Below, one piece after another: positions 5,815 through 13,439 of a stretch of 22,485 bases of DNA. The stretch is taken from assembly GCA_023484365.1 (NCBI GenBank), contig JAMDBA010000026.1:1-22485 (forward strand), given 5' to 3'. Each line of letters starts with the position of its first letter. The first letter of the stretch is position 1. Under the pieces are notes generated by a model. It was not told where the DNA came from and searched no databases. It worked only from the letters and a program-made list of their open reading frames with translations. The stretch is from Patescibacteria group bacterium (lineage in GTDB: Bacteria; Patescibacteria; Paceibacteria; UBA6257; 2-01-FULL-56-20). Position numbers and translations under genes: made by a program.

Positions 5815-8235
5815 TTATCTCTTGCTGCCGGTTTTTATTTTTTTCTCTGTCGCTAAAACAGTAAGTATCATTTTTAAAACTGAATCGGGATTTAACGATA
5901 TGCTGTCAATTTTATTTTTTACCAAAAACTCAACCATCTCCGGATAATCGGATGGCGCCTGGCCGCAAATGCCTATTTTAACTCTAGGCTTGGCGCGATG
6001 AGCTTTTTCAATAGCTTCTTTGATAAGCCTCAAAACCGCCGGATTTAATTCCGAAAAACTTCCGGCAACCGTTTTAGAGTCGCGGTCAATACCCAATGTC
6101 AACTGGGTTAAATCGTTAGAACCGATAGAAAAACCATCAAAAAGTTTGGCGAAATCTTCCGCTAAAATGGCGTTAGAAGGAATCTCAACCATTTGATAAA
6201 TTTTTAAGACATTTTTCCCGCGCCGAAGACCATTGTCTTCCATAATTTTAATCGTCCTTTTCGCTTCTGTTAAAGTCCGGACGAAAGGCAACATTACGAT
6301 TAAATTAGTTAAGCCCATCTCTTCTCTGACCTTTTTAATCGCCCTGCATTCCAATGCAAAAGCCGGAGCAAATTTCGGATCGCTATAGCGTGAAGCGCCC
6401 CGCCAACCAATCATCGGATTTTCTTCGTGAGGTTCAAAAATCTTTCCTCCTAGCAAACTAGAATATTCATTACTCTTAAAATCAGAAGTGCGGACTATAA
6501 CCGGCTTAGGATAGAAAGAGGCGGCAATTCTGGCGATGCCATAAGCCAATCTGTCAACATAAAACTCAACCTTGTCGTTGTAACCCAAAGTTTGTTCATT
6601 AATTTCGGAAATAAGCTTTTTGTCTTTAATCTTTTTAAAATTTAAAAGCGCAAGCGGATGGATTTTAATATAGTCGTTGATTATAAATTCTTCTCTCGCC
6701 AAACCGACTCCATCGTTAGGGATGAAAGAAAATCCAAATGATTTTTCCGGGTCGCCCACATTCATCATTATCTTAGTTTCGGGCTTTTTCAATTTTTTCA
6801 GGTCTATTTTTTTAATCTGATAATCTATTTTACCGTCATAAATTTTTCCGACTTCGCCCTCGGCGCAAGAAACGGTAATATCCCTGCCCGTCTTTATCAC
6901 TTCAGTAGCGGTTTTTGTCCCGACAACCGCGGGCACACCCAATTCACGGCTGACAATAGCAGCATGCGATGTGCGCCCGCCGGAATTAGTAACTATAGCC
7001 GAAGCAATTTTCATTATCGGCTCCCAATCAGGATCGGTCATTTCGGTAATTAAAACTTCGCCAGGTTTGAATTCGGAAATATTAGATATGCTTTTAATAA
7101 CCCGCGCTTTACCTTGGCTGATTTTTTCTCCAACCGCGACTCCCTCAATTAATACTCTGCCTTTATTCTTTAATAAATAAGACTCGTAAATATAAGGATC
7201 TTTTATTGACTGAACCGTCTCTGGTCGCGCCTGGACTATAAACAAATCATTTCTCTGACCGTCTTTCGCCCATTCAATATCCATCGGCCGGCCGTAATGC
7301 TTCTCAATTAAAACTCCCCATCGCGCCAACTGCAAAATTTCCTTGTCAGACAAAGCAAACTTTCCCCTGTCTTTTTCCGGCGTGGAAATGTTAAGCGTGG
7401 GCTTGGCTCCTTTATGATAAATCAACCTTTTAGCCTTCGTTCCAAGGCTCTTGTCAATTACGGCCTTATAACCGGACGCCAAAGCCGGCTTGAAAATAAT
7501 ATATTCATCCGGATTAACACGGCCCAAAACTACATTTTCGCCCAAACCGTAAGAAGCGTTTATTAAAACAATGTTCCTGAAACCGCTGTCGGTATCCAAT
7601 GTGAACATAACGCCGGAAGCAGCCAAATCAGAACGAACCATTTTCTGAACGCCGATAGAAAGATAAACTTTAAAATGATCAAAGTGGCGATCGTGACGAT
7701 AAGAAATAGCGCGATCGGTAAAAAGGGAAGCGAAGCATTTTTTAACGGCCATTGAAAGGTTGGCTTCGCCTCGTATATTTAAATAGCTTTCCTGCTGGCC
7801 GGCGAAAGAAGCTGACGGCAAATCCTCGGCAGTCGCCGAAGAACGCACCGCCACATCAACTTCGCCAACTCTGTATTCCTTAGAAAGCGCGGCGTAAGCT
7901 GACATAATTTCTTTTTTTAAATCAGGAGGAATTTTTGCTTTAACTATTGCCTCCCTTACCTTAGCTCCTTTTTCTTCTAAATTATGAATATCCTTAGTAT
8001 TGATTCCCTTCAAAATTCCTCTAATTTTTTTGTCCAGATTATTGAATTTCAAAAAATACTTATAAGCGGCTGCTGTAATGGCAAATCCATGAGGCACTTT
8101 GATTCCTGCCGGCGTTACTTTCTGCCACATTTCTCCTAAATTGGCATTTTTTCCACCGACCAATCCGACGTCGTCTTTTGTTATATCGTCAAACCAAAGG
8201 ACCAAGGCTGACTTTTTTGCTGATAAATTTTTCAT
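5815..8235 (-). CDS. ppsA: Phosphoenolpyruvate synthase (pyruvate, water dikinase)
   Basis: This encodes 806 residues. It interconverts pyruvate + ATP and PEP + AMP + phosphate. Domains in order: an ATP-grasp-like nucleotide-binding domain (residues about 10-340, with VGGKNANLGEM, AVRSSATAEDLPSASFAGQQ and IVQARPETVQS); the phosphohistidine swivel domain (about 365-460) with catalytic His424 in SGGRTSHAAIVSRELGVP; and a PEP/pyruvate TIM barrel (about 480-795) with NDGVGLAREEF, RTSDFKSNEY, GWRGASR and the catalytic Cys757 in GICGQAPSD. All key residues are present and length is normal. The -10 TATAAT ends 6 nt before the ATG, predicting a leaderless message. rsmI follows 3 nt downstream. With enolase and glycerate kinase nearby it completes the route between glycerate and pyruvate. 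Confidence 0.95.
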   Translation of the reverse strand: MKNLSAKKSALVLWFDDITKDDVGLVGGKNANLGEMWQKVTPAGIKVPHGFAITAAAYKYFLKFNNLDKKIRGILKGINTKDIHNLEEKGAKVREAIVKAKIPPDLKKEIMSAYAALSKEYRVGEVDVAVRSSATAEDLPSASFAGQQESYLNIRGEANLSMAVKKCFASLFTDRAISYRHDRHFDHFKVYLSIGVQKMVRSDLAASGVMFTLDTDSGFRNIVLINASYGLGENVVLGRVNPDEYIIFKPALASGYKAVIDKSLGTKAKRLIYHKGAKPTLNISTPEKDRGKFALSDKEILQLARWGVLIEKHYGRPMDIEWAKDGQRNDLFIVQARPETVQSIKDPYIYESYLLKNKGRVLIEGVAVGEKISQGKARVIKSISNISEFKPGEVLITEMTDPDWEPIMKIASAIVTNSGGRTSHAAIVSRELGVPAVVGTKTATEVIKTGRDITVSCAEGEVGKIYDGKIDYQIKKIDLKKLKKPETKIMMNVGDPEKSFGFSFIPNDGVGLAREEFIINDYIKIHPLALLNFKKIKDKKLISEINEQTLGYNDKVEFYVDRLAYGIARIAASFYPKPVIVRTSDFKSNEYSSLLGGKIFEPHEENPMIGWRGASRYSDPKFAPAFALECRAIKKVREEMGLTNLIVMLPFVRTLTEAKRTIKIMEDNGLRRGKNVLKIYQMVEIPSNAILAEDFAKLFDGFSIGSNDLTQLTLGIDRDSKTVAGSFSELNPAVLRLIKEAIEKAHRAKPRVKIGICGQAPSDYPEMVEFLVKNKIDSISLNPDSVLKMILTVLATEKKIKTGSKR

Positions 8236-8241
8236 AGTTTA

Positions 8242-8247
8242 ATTATA
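8242..8247 (-). promoter_or_regulatory. -10 box of ppsA, leaderless spacing
   Basis: On the minus strand a consensus TATAAT (8247-8242) ends 6 nt before the ATG at 8235. The -35 region falls in the T-tract of the preceding terminator (TTTTTT), so the -10 must carry most of the signal. No Shine-Dalgarno fits in the 6-nt gap. Confidence 0.55.
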
Positions 8248-8260
8248 ACTCTTATAAATT

Positions 8261-8288
8261 AATAAAAAAACCCGACTAAGTCGGGCTT
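8261..8288 (-). terminator. Terminator between the 8336-8659 gene and ppsA
   Basis: On the minus strand AAGCCCGAC, loop TTA, GTCGGGTTT form a 9-bp stem (one wobble) followed by TTTTTTATT. It separates the upstream transcript from the ppsA-rsmI operon, whose promoter starts within its T-tract. Confidence 0.85.
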
Positions 8289-8335
8289 AATAAAATCAAT
8301 CTCTCTAAAAAACGAGGGTTTTTTCGCGACAAAGA

Positions 8336-8659
8336 TTATTTAAAATTCATGACAAAATCAATAAATTCCTGCGGTGGCGAATAGTTGTGATCTTCTATAA
8401 AATGGCTTAAAGCGCTTGGCCAGATATATTTTCCGTAAATATGATAATAATAATATTTTTCCTTACGGCATATTCCGCAGACGCCATAGCCAAACATCGC
8501 AATCTGCTGTGTTGCTTTTTGGACCACATCTAATTTATCCAAAAAACCTTCGGGCGCACCGCCTTTATTAAATTCCGTATCCGGATAAACATAATTGCCA
8601 ACCGAAATCTTCCCGTATCCCGGATAAACATCAAGATCTTTCACTTTTAATATCTCCAA
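8336..8659 (-). CDS. Small Cys/His protein of unknown family, TTG start
   Basis: This encodes 107 residues. It begins at a TTG codon: the only strong ribosome-binding site is AAGGAGGG, about 5-7 nt upstream of that codon, and no ATG lies nearby. The C-terminal half holds CGIC (residues about 61-64), a run of four tyrosines, then YIWPSALSHFIEDHNYSPPQEFIDFV, where the spacing of CxxC and HFxxxH suggests one zinc site. The N-terminal part (DLDVYPGYGKISVGNYVYPDT) looks beta-rich. I recall similar 'WPSALSHF..DH..PP.EF' endings in uncharacterised bacterial proteins but no named function. It lies between enolase and ppsA on the same strand and ends at a strong terminator. Confidence 0.65.
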   Translation of the reverse strand: MEILKVKDLDVYPGYGKISVGNYVYPDTEFNKGGAPEGFLDKLDVVQKATQQIAMFGYGVCGICRKEKYYYYHIYGKYIWPSALSHFIEDHNYSPPQEFIDFVMNFK

Positions 8660-8751
8660 ATTTCCCTCCTTAATTTTAAAAATCTATTTAAAGGATAAAC
8701 CTAATAATCACTGAGGTCAAATAAATAGCAGTTTAGAATAAACACCGGAAA

Positions 8752-9960
8752 TTATTTAAAAATTTCCCAGATCCGATTGTATTTCGCCAGCCTTTCGCCG
8801 CGATTGGGCGCGCCGGCTTTAAGCCCAAAAGCATTAACAGCCGCCGCCAAATCGGCGACAAAATCATCGTTCGTCTCTCCGCTCCTATGGCTAACTATTA
8901 CTTTAAGCCCGGACCCTTGAGCCGTTTTTGCGGCTTCAATAGTCTCGCTGAGAGTACCGATTTGATTTGGCTTAATAATAACCGCGCCGATACTTGAAGC
9001 AGCCCGCTTGATTAATTTTTCGCTTGTGACCGTTAAATCGTCTCCAACAACAATAATATTTTTATTCAAATCAGAAAAATATTCTAAATCTTCATCTTCA
9101 AAGAATGGATCTTCAATAGAAAAAATATCAAATTTTTTAGAAAATTTTTTATATTTTTCCAGTAATTCTCTTGGCGAAAATTTTTCTTTTCCTACCTCAT
9201 ATTTCCCGTTTTCATAAAACGAACCGGCTGCCGCGTCTAAACCCAGCTTTACATTACGGCCGGTATTTTTTACCGCCTCGCTTAAAATTTCAAGCGGTAT
9301 TGAAACGTCGTCCGTATTTAGAACAAATCCTCCCTCATCGCCGCCGGCGTTAGCCGAAACATCCCCGAACTCTTTTCTGATAATCTTTCTCGTTTCGTCA
9401 AAAATAATTTTCATTGACAGCAAATCTTCGCCGATAGAAGCGGATTGCGGGATAACTAAATATTCCTGAAAAGCTAACGGGCTTAAACTGTGCTTCCCGC
9501 CGTTAATAATATTGGAAAAAAGTCGCGGAGCTTTTTCCGAATTCTTGAATCCGAATTTTTCCTTGAGGTATAAATAAGTCTGCTTCTTTTGGTCCATTGC
9601 CGCCGCCTTCGCCGCCGCAATACTTACGCCAATCATCGTATTCCCTCCTAGATGGGATTTATTTTCGGTTCCGTCAAGCTCAAGAAGTTTTTTGTCAATT
9701 TTTTCCTGTTCTTCTGCGTCAAAACCGGATAATTCGGGGTTGATTAAATCCTGTATTTTAGAGACCGCTTTTTTTACACCCAACCCGCCAAATCTTTTAT
9801 CGCCGTCCCTGAGCTCAACCGCCTCCTTCTCTCCCTTGCTTTTTCCCGCCGGAACGCCAAAAACACCCCTTGAATTTTCCGTTTCCACAGTCACCTCTAA
9901 AGTCGGTACGCCACGCGAATTTAATATTTCTCTTCCTGAAATTTTTTTTATCTTTGCCAT
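8752..9960 (-). CDS. eno: Enolase (phosphopyruvate hydratase), divergent catalytic loop
   Basis: This encodes 402 residues, slightly shorter than the usual 420-430. It converts 2-phosphoglycerate to PEP. Most active-site positions are intact: His157 in INGGKHS, Glu166 in FQEYL, Glu209 in GDEGGF, Asp242 in LDAAAGSF, Glu283 in IEDPF, Asp308 in GDDLTVT, Lys330 in IKPNQIGT, SHRSGETNDDF (357-367) and Lys381 in KAGAPNRGERLAKYN. The mobile loop 1, normally PSGASTG, is PAGKSKG (37-43), so the Ser that binds the second Mg2+ in canonical enolases is Ala38. The start ATG is 1 nt after the stop of the glycerate kinase gene and has no Shine-Dalgarno of its own, so the two are translationally coupled. Confidence 0.93.
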   Translation of the reverse strand: MAKIKKISGREILNSRGVPTLEVTVETENSRGVFGVPAGKSKGEKEAVELRDGDKRFGGLGVKKAVSKIQDLINPELSGFDAEEQEKIDKKLLELDGTENKSHLGGNTMIGVSIAAAKAAAMDQKKQTYLYLKEKFGFKNSEKAPRLFSNIINGGKHSLSPLAFQEYLVIPQSASIGEDLLSMKIIFDETRKIIRKEFGDVSANAGGDEGGFVLNTDDVSIPLEILSEAVKNTGRNVKLGLDAAAGSFYENGKYEVGKEKFSPRELLEKYKKFSKKFDIFSIEDPFFEDEDLEYFSDLNKNIIVVGDDLTVTSEKLIKRAASSIGAVIIKPNQIGTLSETIEAAKTAQGSGLKVIVSHRSGETNDDFVADLAAAVNAFGLKAGAPNRGERLAKYNRIWEIFK

Positions 9961-9961
9961 T

Positions 9962-11221
9962 TTACTCGTTTAATAAAATCATCAAGTCGGAAACGTTTTC
10001 ATTGGTCGGTTGGGTAAAAATCAAATCTTTAGTTTTAAAGAAGAAATTAAAAGCGTCAAAATTGTTAGCGAATTTCTTGGGATTAAGTTTTAATTTTTTA
10101 GCTTTTTCTGCTGTAAATTTATCGGCAATCGCGCCAGTTACCGGGATATTATCCTGGCCATCAGAAGCAAAGGAAACAAAAAGCTGATTCTCTTTTATTG
10201 CTGGAAGCATCTCTAAAGCCAACTGCTGATTCCGGCCGCCTTTGCCGTGCCGCTTAGGAATAGCAGCTTCCGGCTCACCGCCGAAGATTGCGACGCCTTT
10301 AAATCTTACTGATTTAAAAATCTCTACTGCTTTTTTCTGGTTTTTTGCGATATTAGAAGAAAATATTTTTGCCGTTAAGCCAAGATCACCGGCTCTTTCT
10401 TTCATCGCTTTAAGCGCGTCAACATTAGAGACTATAGGGAAATTAAAAACGTTTTTAAAATAAATCTGTTCTTTAGGTGTTTCACTGAAGGGATAATTTT
10501 TTAATTTATATTTTTTAGCAATTTTTTGAGCGTCTTTAACTGTTGTTGGATCAAAATAAGTAGGACCGGAAGCCACCATATCAAATTGATTACTCGGAAC
10601 ATCGGAAAAAACCAGCCCAATTACTGTTGCCGGATAAAGTAATCTCGCCAAACCGCCGCCCTTAAGACCGGAAAGGTGCTTTCTTAAAACATTAAGCTCT
10701 TCAATTGGTATGTCGCTTTTGATAGAATCTTCATAAAGTTTTTTGCCCAAGAAACACTCTGAAGCCGGCCAGCAAAGCATTGAAGACCCGCCTCCGGAAA
10801 TAACCACTATAACCAAATCATCTTCGCCGGCGCCGGCGGCAATTTCCATTAGATTTTTAGTAATTAAAAAATTATCTTCCGATGGCGTCGGATGGGTGCC
10901 ACTGTAAGTCTTAATTACCTGACATACGTTTGGCGCGGCAATATTGCCTATAACCACTCCGCTGGTTATTTTTTCCCTTAAAATCCCCTCAATAGCCGGT
11001 GCCGCTTCGCAGGCGACCTTGCCGAATCCTATAACACTAATTTTCTTAAATTTTTTCAAATCAAACGTCTTATTTTTTACCGTTAGCCTGCCTTTTGTCA
11101 GTTTCAGATTTTTTTTAATAGCTTCTTCTGTCCTGATTGAATCAAGAGCAGCCTCAATAAGACTTAACGCAATTTTTCGCTGCGGACTGACGGCAATTTC
11201 ATTATAATTTTTAATCCACAT
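9962..11221 (-). CDS. Glycerate 2-kinase, GckA/MOFRL family
   Basis: This encodes 419 residues. It phosphorylates D-glycerate to 2-phosphoglycerate, the substrate of the enolase encoded 1 nt downstream. The N-terminal DUF4147 domain shows VIGFGKVACEAAPAIEGIL, KTYSGTHPTPSEDNFL, VVISGGGSSMLCWPA, LNVLRKHLSGLKGGGLA and GLVFSDVPSNQFDMVASGPT. The C-terminal MOFRL domain shows FGGEPEA, GKGGRNQQLALEM and SFASDGQDNIPVTGAIAD. The end is divergent: the usual TGPTGTNVNDL is TQPTNENVSDL. An extended -10 (TGATATAAT, 11241-11233) lies 11 nt before the ATG, giving a leader of only a few bases. The ATG codon is followed by TGG and no Shine-Dalgarno is visible. Confidence 0.9.
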   Translation of the reverse strand: MWIKNYNEIAVSPQRKIALSLIEAALDSIRTEEAIKKNLKLTKGRLTVKNKTFDLKKFKKISVIGFGKVACEAAPAIEGILREKITSGVVIGNIAAPNVCQVIKTYSGTHPTPSEDNFLITKNLMEIAAGAGEDDLVIVVISGGGSSMLCWPASECFLGKKLYEDSIKSDIPIEELNVLRKHLSGLKGGGLARLLYPATVIGLVFSDVPSNQFDMVASGPTYFDPTTVKDAQKIAKKYKLKNYPFSETPKEQIYFKNVFNFPIVSNVDALKAMKERAGDLGLTAKIFSSNIAKNQKKAVEIFKSVRFKGVAIFGGEPEAAIPKRHGKGGRNQQLALEMLPAIKENQLFVSFASDGQDNIPVTGAIADKFTAEKAKKLKLNPKKFANNFDAFNFFFKTKDLIFTQPTNENVSDLMILLNE

Positions 11222-11232
11222 AAATATTATTA

Positions 11233-11241
11233 ATTATATCA
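11233..11241 (-). promoter_or_regulatory. Extended -10 promoter of the glycerate kinase-enolase operon
   Basis: On the minus strand TGATATAAT (TG at 11241-11240, TATAAT 11238-11233) is a perfect extended -10 element. It ends 11 nt before the start codon, so the leader would be about 4-5 nt. No convincing -35 is seen. Confidence 0.5.
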
Positions 11242-11320
11242 CCTTAAAAAATAAAAACTTGTTTTTATTAAAAACCTCATAGCGCGCCGAAAAAATTAAA
11301 AATACCCGCGTAATTTATGA

Positions 11321-11355
11321 TTGACAGATTAATGATTTTGATGTATTTTCATAAT
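11321..11355 (+). promoter_or_regulatory. Consensus promoter with leaderless spacing (alpha/beta hydrolase)
   Basis: TTGACA (11321-11326), an exact 17-nt spacer and TATTTT (11344-11349) are followed by 6 nt and then ATG at 11356. The quality of the -35 and the exact spacing make this the clearest promoter in the window. Confidence 0.7.
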
Positions 11356-12324
11356 ATGAATATAGAATCGCCAAAAAATAACCCTGGCGCCGGCAAAAAA
11401 ACCGAAAAAGCAGCCAAAGAAATAGAGTCTGGAATAAAAAAATCCGAAGGCGGTGAAATAGAAATATCTTGGAGAAAATTTTCCTCAGAGTCCGCAAAGG
11501 AATCGGAGAAAACCGGTCGCGCCGTTATTTTCCTGCCCGGATGGGCGGAAAACGCCGGAGACAAGTCGCTTGACGGCATTAGCCAGGCATTTGCCGAAGC
11601 CGACTCTTCATCTACTTATCTTATTTCCACCAGCCCCGAGAAGCCGCTCAAAGATCCTTTAGAAACAGAAGCTATGGCTGTCGGAGATTTTATTAAAGAA
11701 AATAAAATAAAAGAGATTGTAATTGCAGGCTATTCCAAAGGCGGAGACAAAGCGATAAACCTCGCCAATCTCCTCCAAGAAAACAACACGGAAAAAATAA
11801 AAATAAAAGGATTAGTGCTTATGGGCCCGGTTGGTCTTTATAATCAAAAAAGCACGGAGTTGACGAAGAATTTTGTTAAAGATATTATTAACACGCCTAA
11901 AACAAAAGATTCCGCTAGTATAGCTATTGACTCAATCTTTGACATTTTAGAGGAAGTATCGCGCGCAGGAATAAAATACCCGAAGATATTTTTAGAAGAT
12001 ATCAAGGCTATGGCGAAAATGAACGAAAAAACTTCCAAAATAAAAGCGCCTGTCGTCCTCATCCAGGGAGCAAAAGACTTGGTTTCCGACCCTAAAAGGG
12101 TAATCCCGCCAGAAATAATAAAAGAAGAAGGAAAGGGGCGGGGAGACAACTATATGGACCCCAGAGAAGAATATTTGAAAAATAATTTATTCCAAAACAG
12201 TCCTTACGTTAAGATGGTAATAGCCGAAAAGATGGGCCACCACTCGCTTCCCTTCTTCCGCCCCGATCAAATAGCTAGAGTAGCCATAGGTCTTTTAGAG
12301 AGATATTACAGAAACAATAGGTAA
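11356..12324 (+). CDS. Alpha/beta hydrolase of unknown substrate
   Basis: This encodes 322 residues from the ATG at 11356. A longer frame from 11317 exists, but it would place the start inside the promoter TTGACA-17-TATTTT. The alpha/beta-hydrolase fold is supported by VIFLPGWAENAG (residues 57-68, strand and oxyanion loop), IVIAGYSKGGDKA (121-133, nucleophile elbow, Ser127), PVVLIQGAKDLVSDP (232-246, acid Asp241) and AEKMGHHSLPF (290-300, catalytic His295 or His296). The triad is therefore complete. The first 30 residues are Lys/Glu-rich and probably disordered. A lid of about 60 helical residues lies between residues 165 and 225. No signal peptide is seen. Substrate unknown; esterase or peptidase-like are both possible. 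Confidence 0.85.
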   Translation: MNIESPKNNPGAGKKTEKAAKEIESGIKKSEGGEIEISWRKFSSESAKESEKTGRAVIFLPGWAENAGDKSLDGISQAFAEADSSSTYLISTSPEKPLKDPLETEAMAVGDFIKENKIKEIVIAGYSKGGDKAINLANLLQENNTEKIKIKGLVLMGPVGLYNQKSTELTKNFVKDIINTPKTKDSASIAIDSIFDILEEVSRAGIKYPKIFLEDIKAMAKMNEKTSKIKAPVVLIQGAKDLVSDPKRVIPPEIIKEEGKGRGDNYMDPREEYLKNNLFQNSPYVKMVIAEKMGHHSLPFFRPDQIARVAIGLLERYYRNNR

Positions 12325-12362
12325 ATATCCCATAGACCGCAAAGGCACGCGATCTTTGTTTG

Positions 12363-12371
12363 TGTTATAAT
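12363..12371 (+). promoter_or_regulatory. Extended -10 promoter, leaderless spacing (thioredoxin-like gene)
   Basis: TGTTATAAT (TG at 12363-12364, TATAAT 12366-12371) is an extended -10 ending 7 nt before the ATG at 12379. No clear -35 is seen, as is usual for extended -10 promoters. Confidence 0.55.
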
Positions 12372-12378
12372 GTAATAA

Positions 12379-12630
12379 ATGCTTTTAGAATTTTATGGCT
12401 TAGAATGCCCTCATTGCAAAAATATGGATCCTCTTGTAAACCGTTTTGAAAAGGAAACCGGCAAAAAATTTGAAAAATACGAAGTCTGGCATAATGAAGA
12501 AAACGCCAAAAAAATGAACGAATACGATAAAGGAAGTTGCGGCGGCGTGCCGTTTTTTATAAACACCGAAACTAATAATATAATCTGCGGCGAAGCTCCC
12601 TACGAAGAACTGATCCGCTTAAGCGCTTAA
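12379..12630 (+). CDS. Small thioredoxin-fold protein with CPHC motif
   Basis: This encodes 83 residues. The first strand FYGLECPHCKNMDPLVNRFE carries a CPHC active site (Cys10 and Cys13), the motif of DsbA-like oxidants. A later GGVPFFIN segment supplies the cis-proline loop of the thioredoxin fold and NIICGEAPYEEL closes the fold. Extra cysteines lie at GSCGG (about residue 54) and ICG (about residue 70). There is no signal peptide, so it should act in the cytoplasm or be held at the membrane by a partner. It ends 6 nt before the TspO gene and is probably co-transcribed with it. The glutaredoxin-like short length distinguishes it from true thioredoxins. The partner is unknown. Confidence 0.8.
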   Translation: MLLEFYGLECPHCKNMDPLVNRFEKETGKKFEKYEVWHNEENAKKMNEYDKGSCGGVPFFINTETNNIICGEAPYEELIRLSA

Positions 12631-12636
12631 TAAAAT

Positions 12637-13104
12637 ATGAAACAGAATTACCTTGTTATTCCGCTAATAGTTATCATAATCGCCATCTGGGGCGGATTAA
12701 TAACAAGCGGCGGAATGGTTTGGTATGAGACGATTAAACTCCCCGCCTGGACGCCCTCAGGAGTAGCCATAGGCATCGTCTGGATGGTTATCTTTGTATT
12801 AAGCGCCGCCTCTGCTCTTATAATCTGGAATAAAAAATCAAAACGAGACCAAAAATTTTGGATAATTATTTTAATTTTCATACTTAACGCTCTTTTAAAT
12901 ATCCTCTGGAGTAATTTGTTTTTTGGCCGAGGCCTTATCGGTTTGGCCGCAATTGAGGCTGTGGTCATGGATTTAACGGTGATAGCGCTGGTCGCCTTAA
13001 TTTGGCCTCTTTCCAAGCTGGCTTCTTCCCTGCTTCTGCCCTATGCCGGCTGGGTAATTTTTGCTATTTACCTCAACTACGTTATTTGGATTTTAAACAG
13101 ATAA
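12637..13104 (+). CDS. TspO/MBR family membrane protein
   Basis: This encodes 155 residues with five predicted transmembrane helices (about 5-25, 45-65, 75-95, 105-125, 130-150). Landmarks are KLPAWTPSGVAIG in the first loop, NALLNILWSNLFFGR in helix 3, and YLNYVIWILN at the end, all typical of TspO (tryptophan-rich sensory protein, homologue of the mitochondrial benzodiazepine receptor). The family binds porphyrins and other hydrophobic ligands and is tied to stress and redox responses. The gene follows the CPHC protein by 6 nt with no Shine-Dalgarno, so it probably depends on translation of that gene. A bidirectional terminator follows. Confidence 0.9.
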   Translation: MKQNYLVIPLIVIIIAIWGGLITSGGMVWYETIKLPAWTPSGVAIGIVWMVIFVLSAASALIIWNKKSKRDQKFWIIILIFILNALLNILWSNLFFGRGLIGLAAIEAVVMDLTVIALVALIWPLSKLASSLLLPYAGWVIFAIYLNYVIWILNR

Positions 13105-13113
13105 TTTTACGGC

Positions 13114-13146
13114 TAAAAAAATCCCCTCTTTTAGAGGGGTTTTATA
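13114..13146. terminator. Bidirectional terminator between convergent genes
   Basis: CCCCTCT (13123-13129), loop TTT, AGAGGGG (13133-13139) is followed by TTTTATA on the plus strand and by ATTTTTTT on the minus strand. It serves both TspO and the 13155-13439 gene. Confidence 0.85.
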
Positions 13147-13154
13147 TAGAGGTT

Positions 13155-13439
13155 TTAAAAATCATCAAAGTCAAGATAGTCCTTGATGATAAATTTTGTA
13201 AATCGGTAAATTTTCCTGATTTTCTTTTTCGTCTTATTAACCGGCTTTATAAGAAAAACGGAAGGCTTGACGACTATTATAAATGCGACAACCGCAATAT
13301 AAACGACCCAACCAGCCACAAGGAAATGCGGAATGGCTGTGCGCAGTAAACCGCAAATAACACCCGCCAAAATAAACGCTATAAACACGACTACGTTTAT
13401 CGCCGACATAAAACTTATTATCTTGTCCAGTTTTTTCAA
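13155..13439 (-). CDS. Small two-helix membrane protein
   Basis: This encodes 94 residues. Two hydrophobic segments (about residues 14-36 and 42-62) are followed by a strongly basic tail (KPVNKTKKKIRKIYRFTK) and an acidic end (DYLDFDDF). The tail is presumably cytoplasmic and could contact nucleic acid or phospholipid. I do not recognise the family. The start is well supported: AAGGAGG lies about 6 nt before the ATG. An overlapping frame (13237-13497) lacks such support and is taken as a shadow. It ends at a bidirectional terminator shared with TspO. Function unknown. Confidence 0.65.
   Translation of the reverse strand: MKKLDKIISFMSAINVVVFIAFILAGVICGLLRTAIPHFLVAGWVVYIAVVAFIIVVKPSVFLIKPVNKTKKKIRKIYRFTKFIIKDYLDFDDF

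Noticed and set aside
12648..13016. 122-residue minus-strand frame across the TspO gene
   Set aside because: It overlaps a clearly recognised TspO gene on the opposite strand, has no ribosome-binding site, and its sequence is the low-quality product expected of an antisense frame.
13002..13349. 115-residue plus-strand frame across the TspO end and the next gene
   Set aside because: It runs through a bidirectional terminator and antisense to a supported gene.
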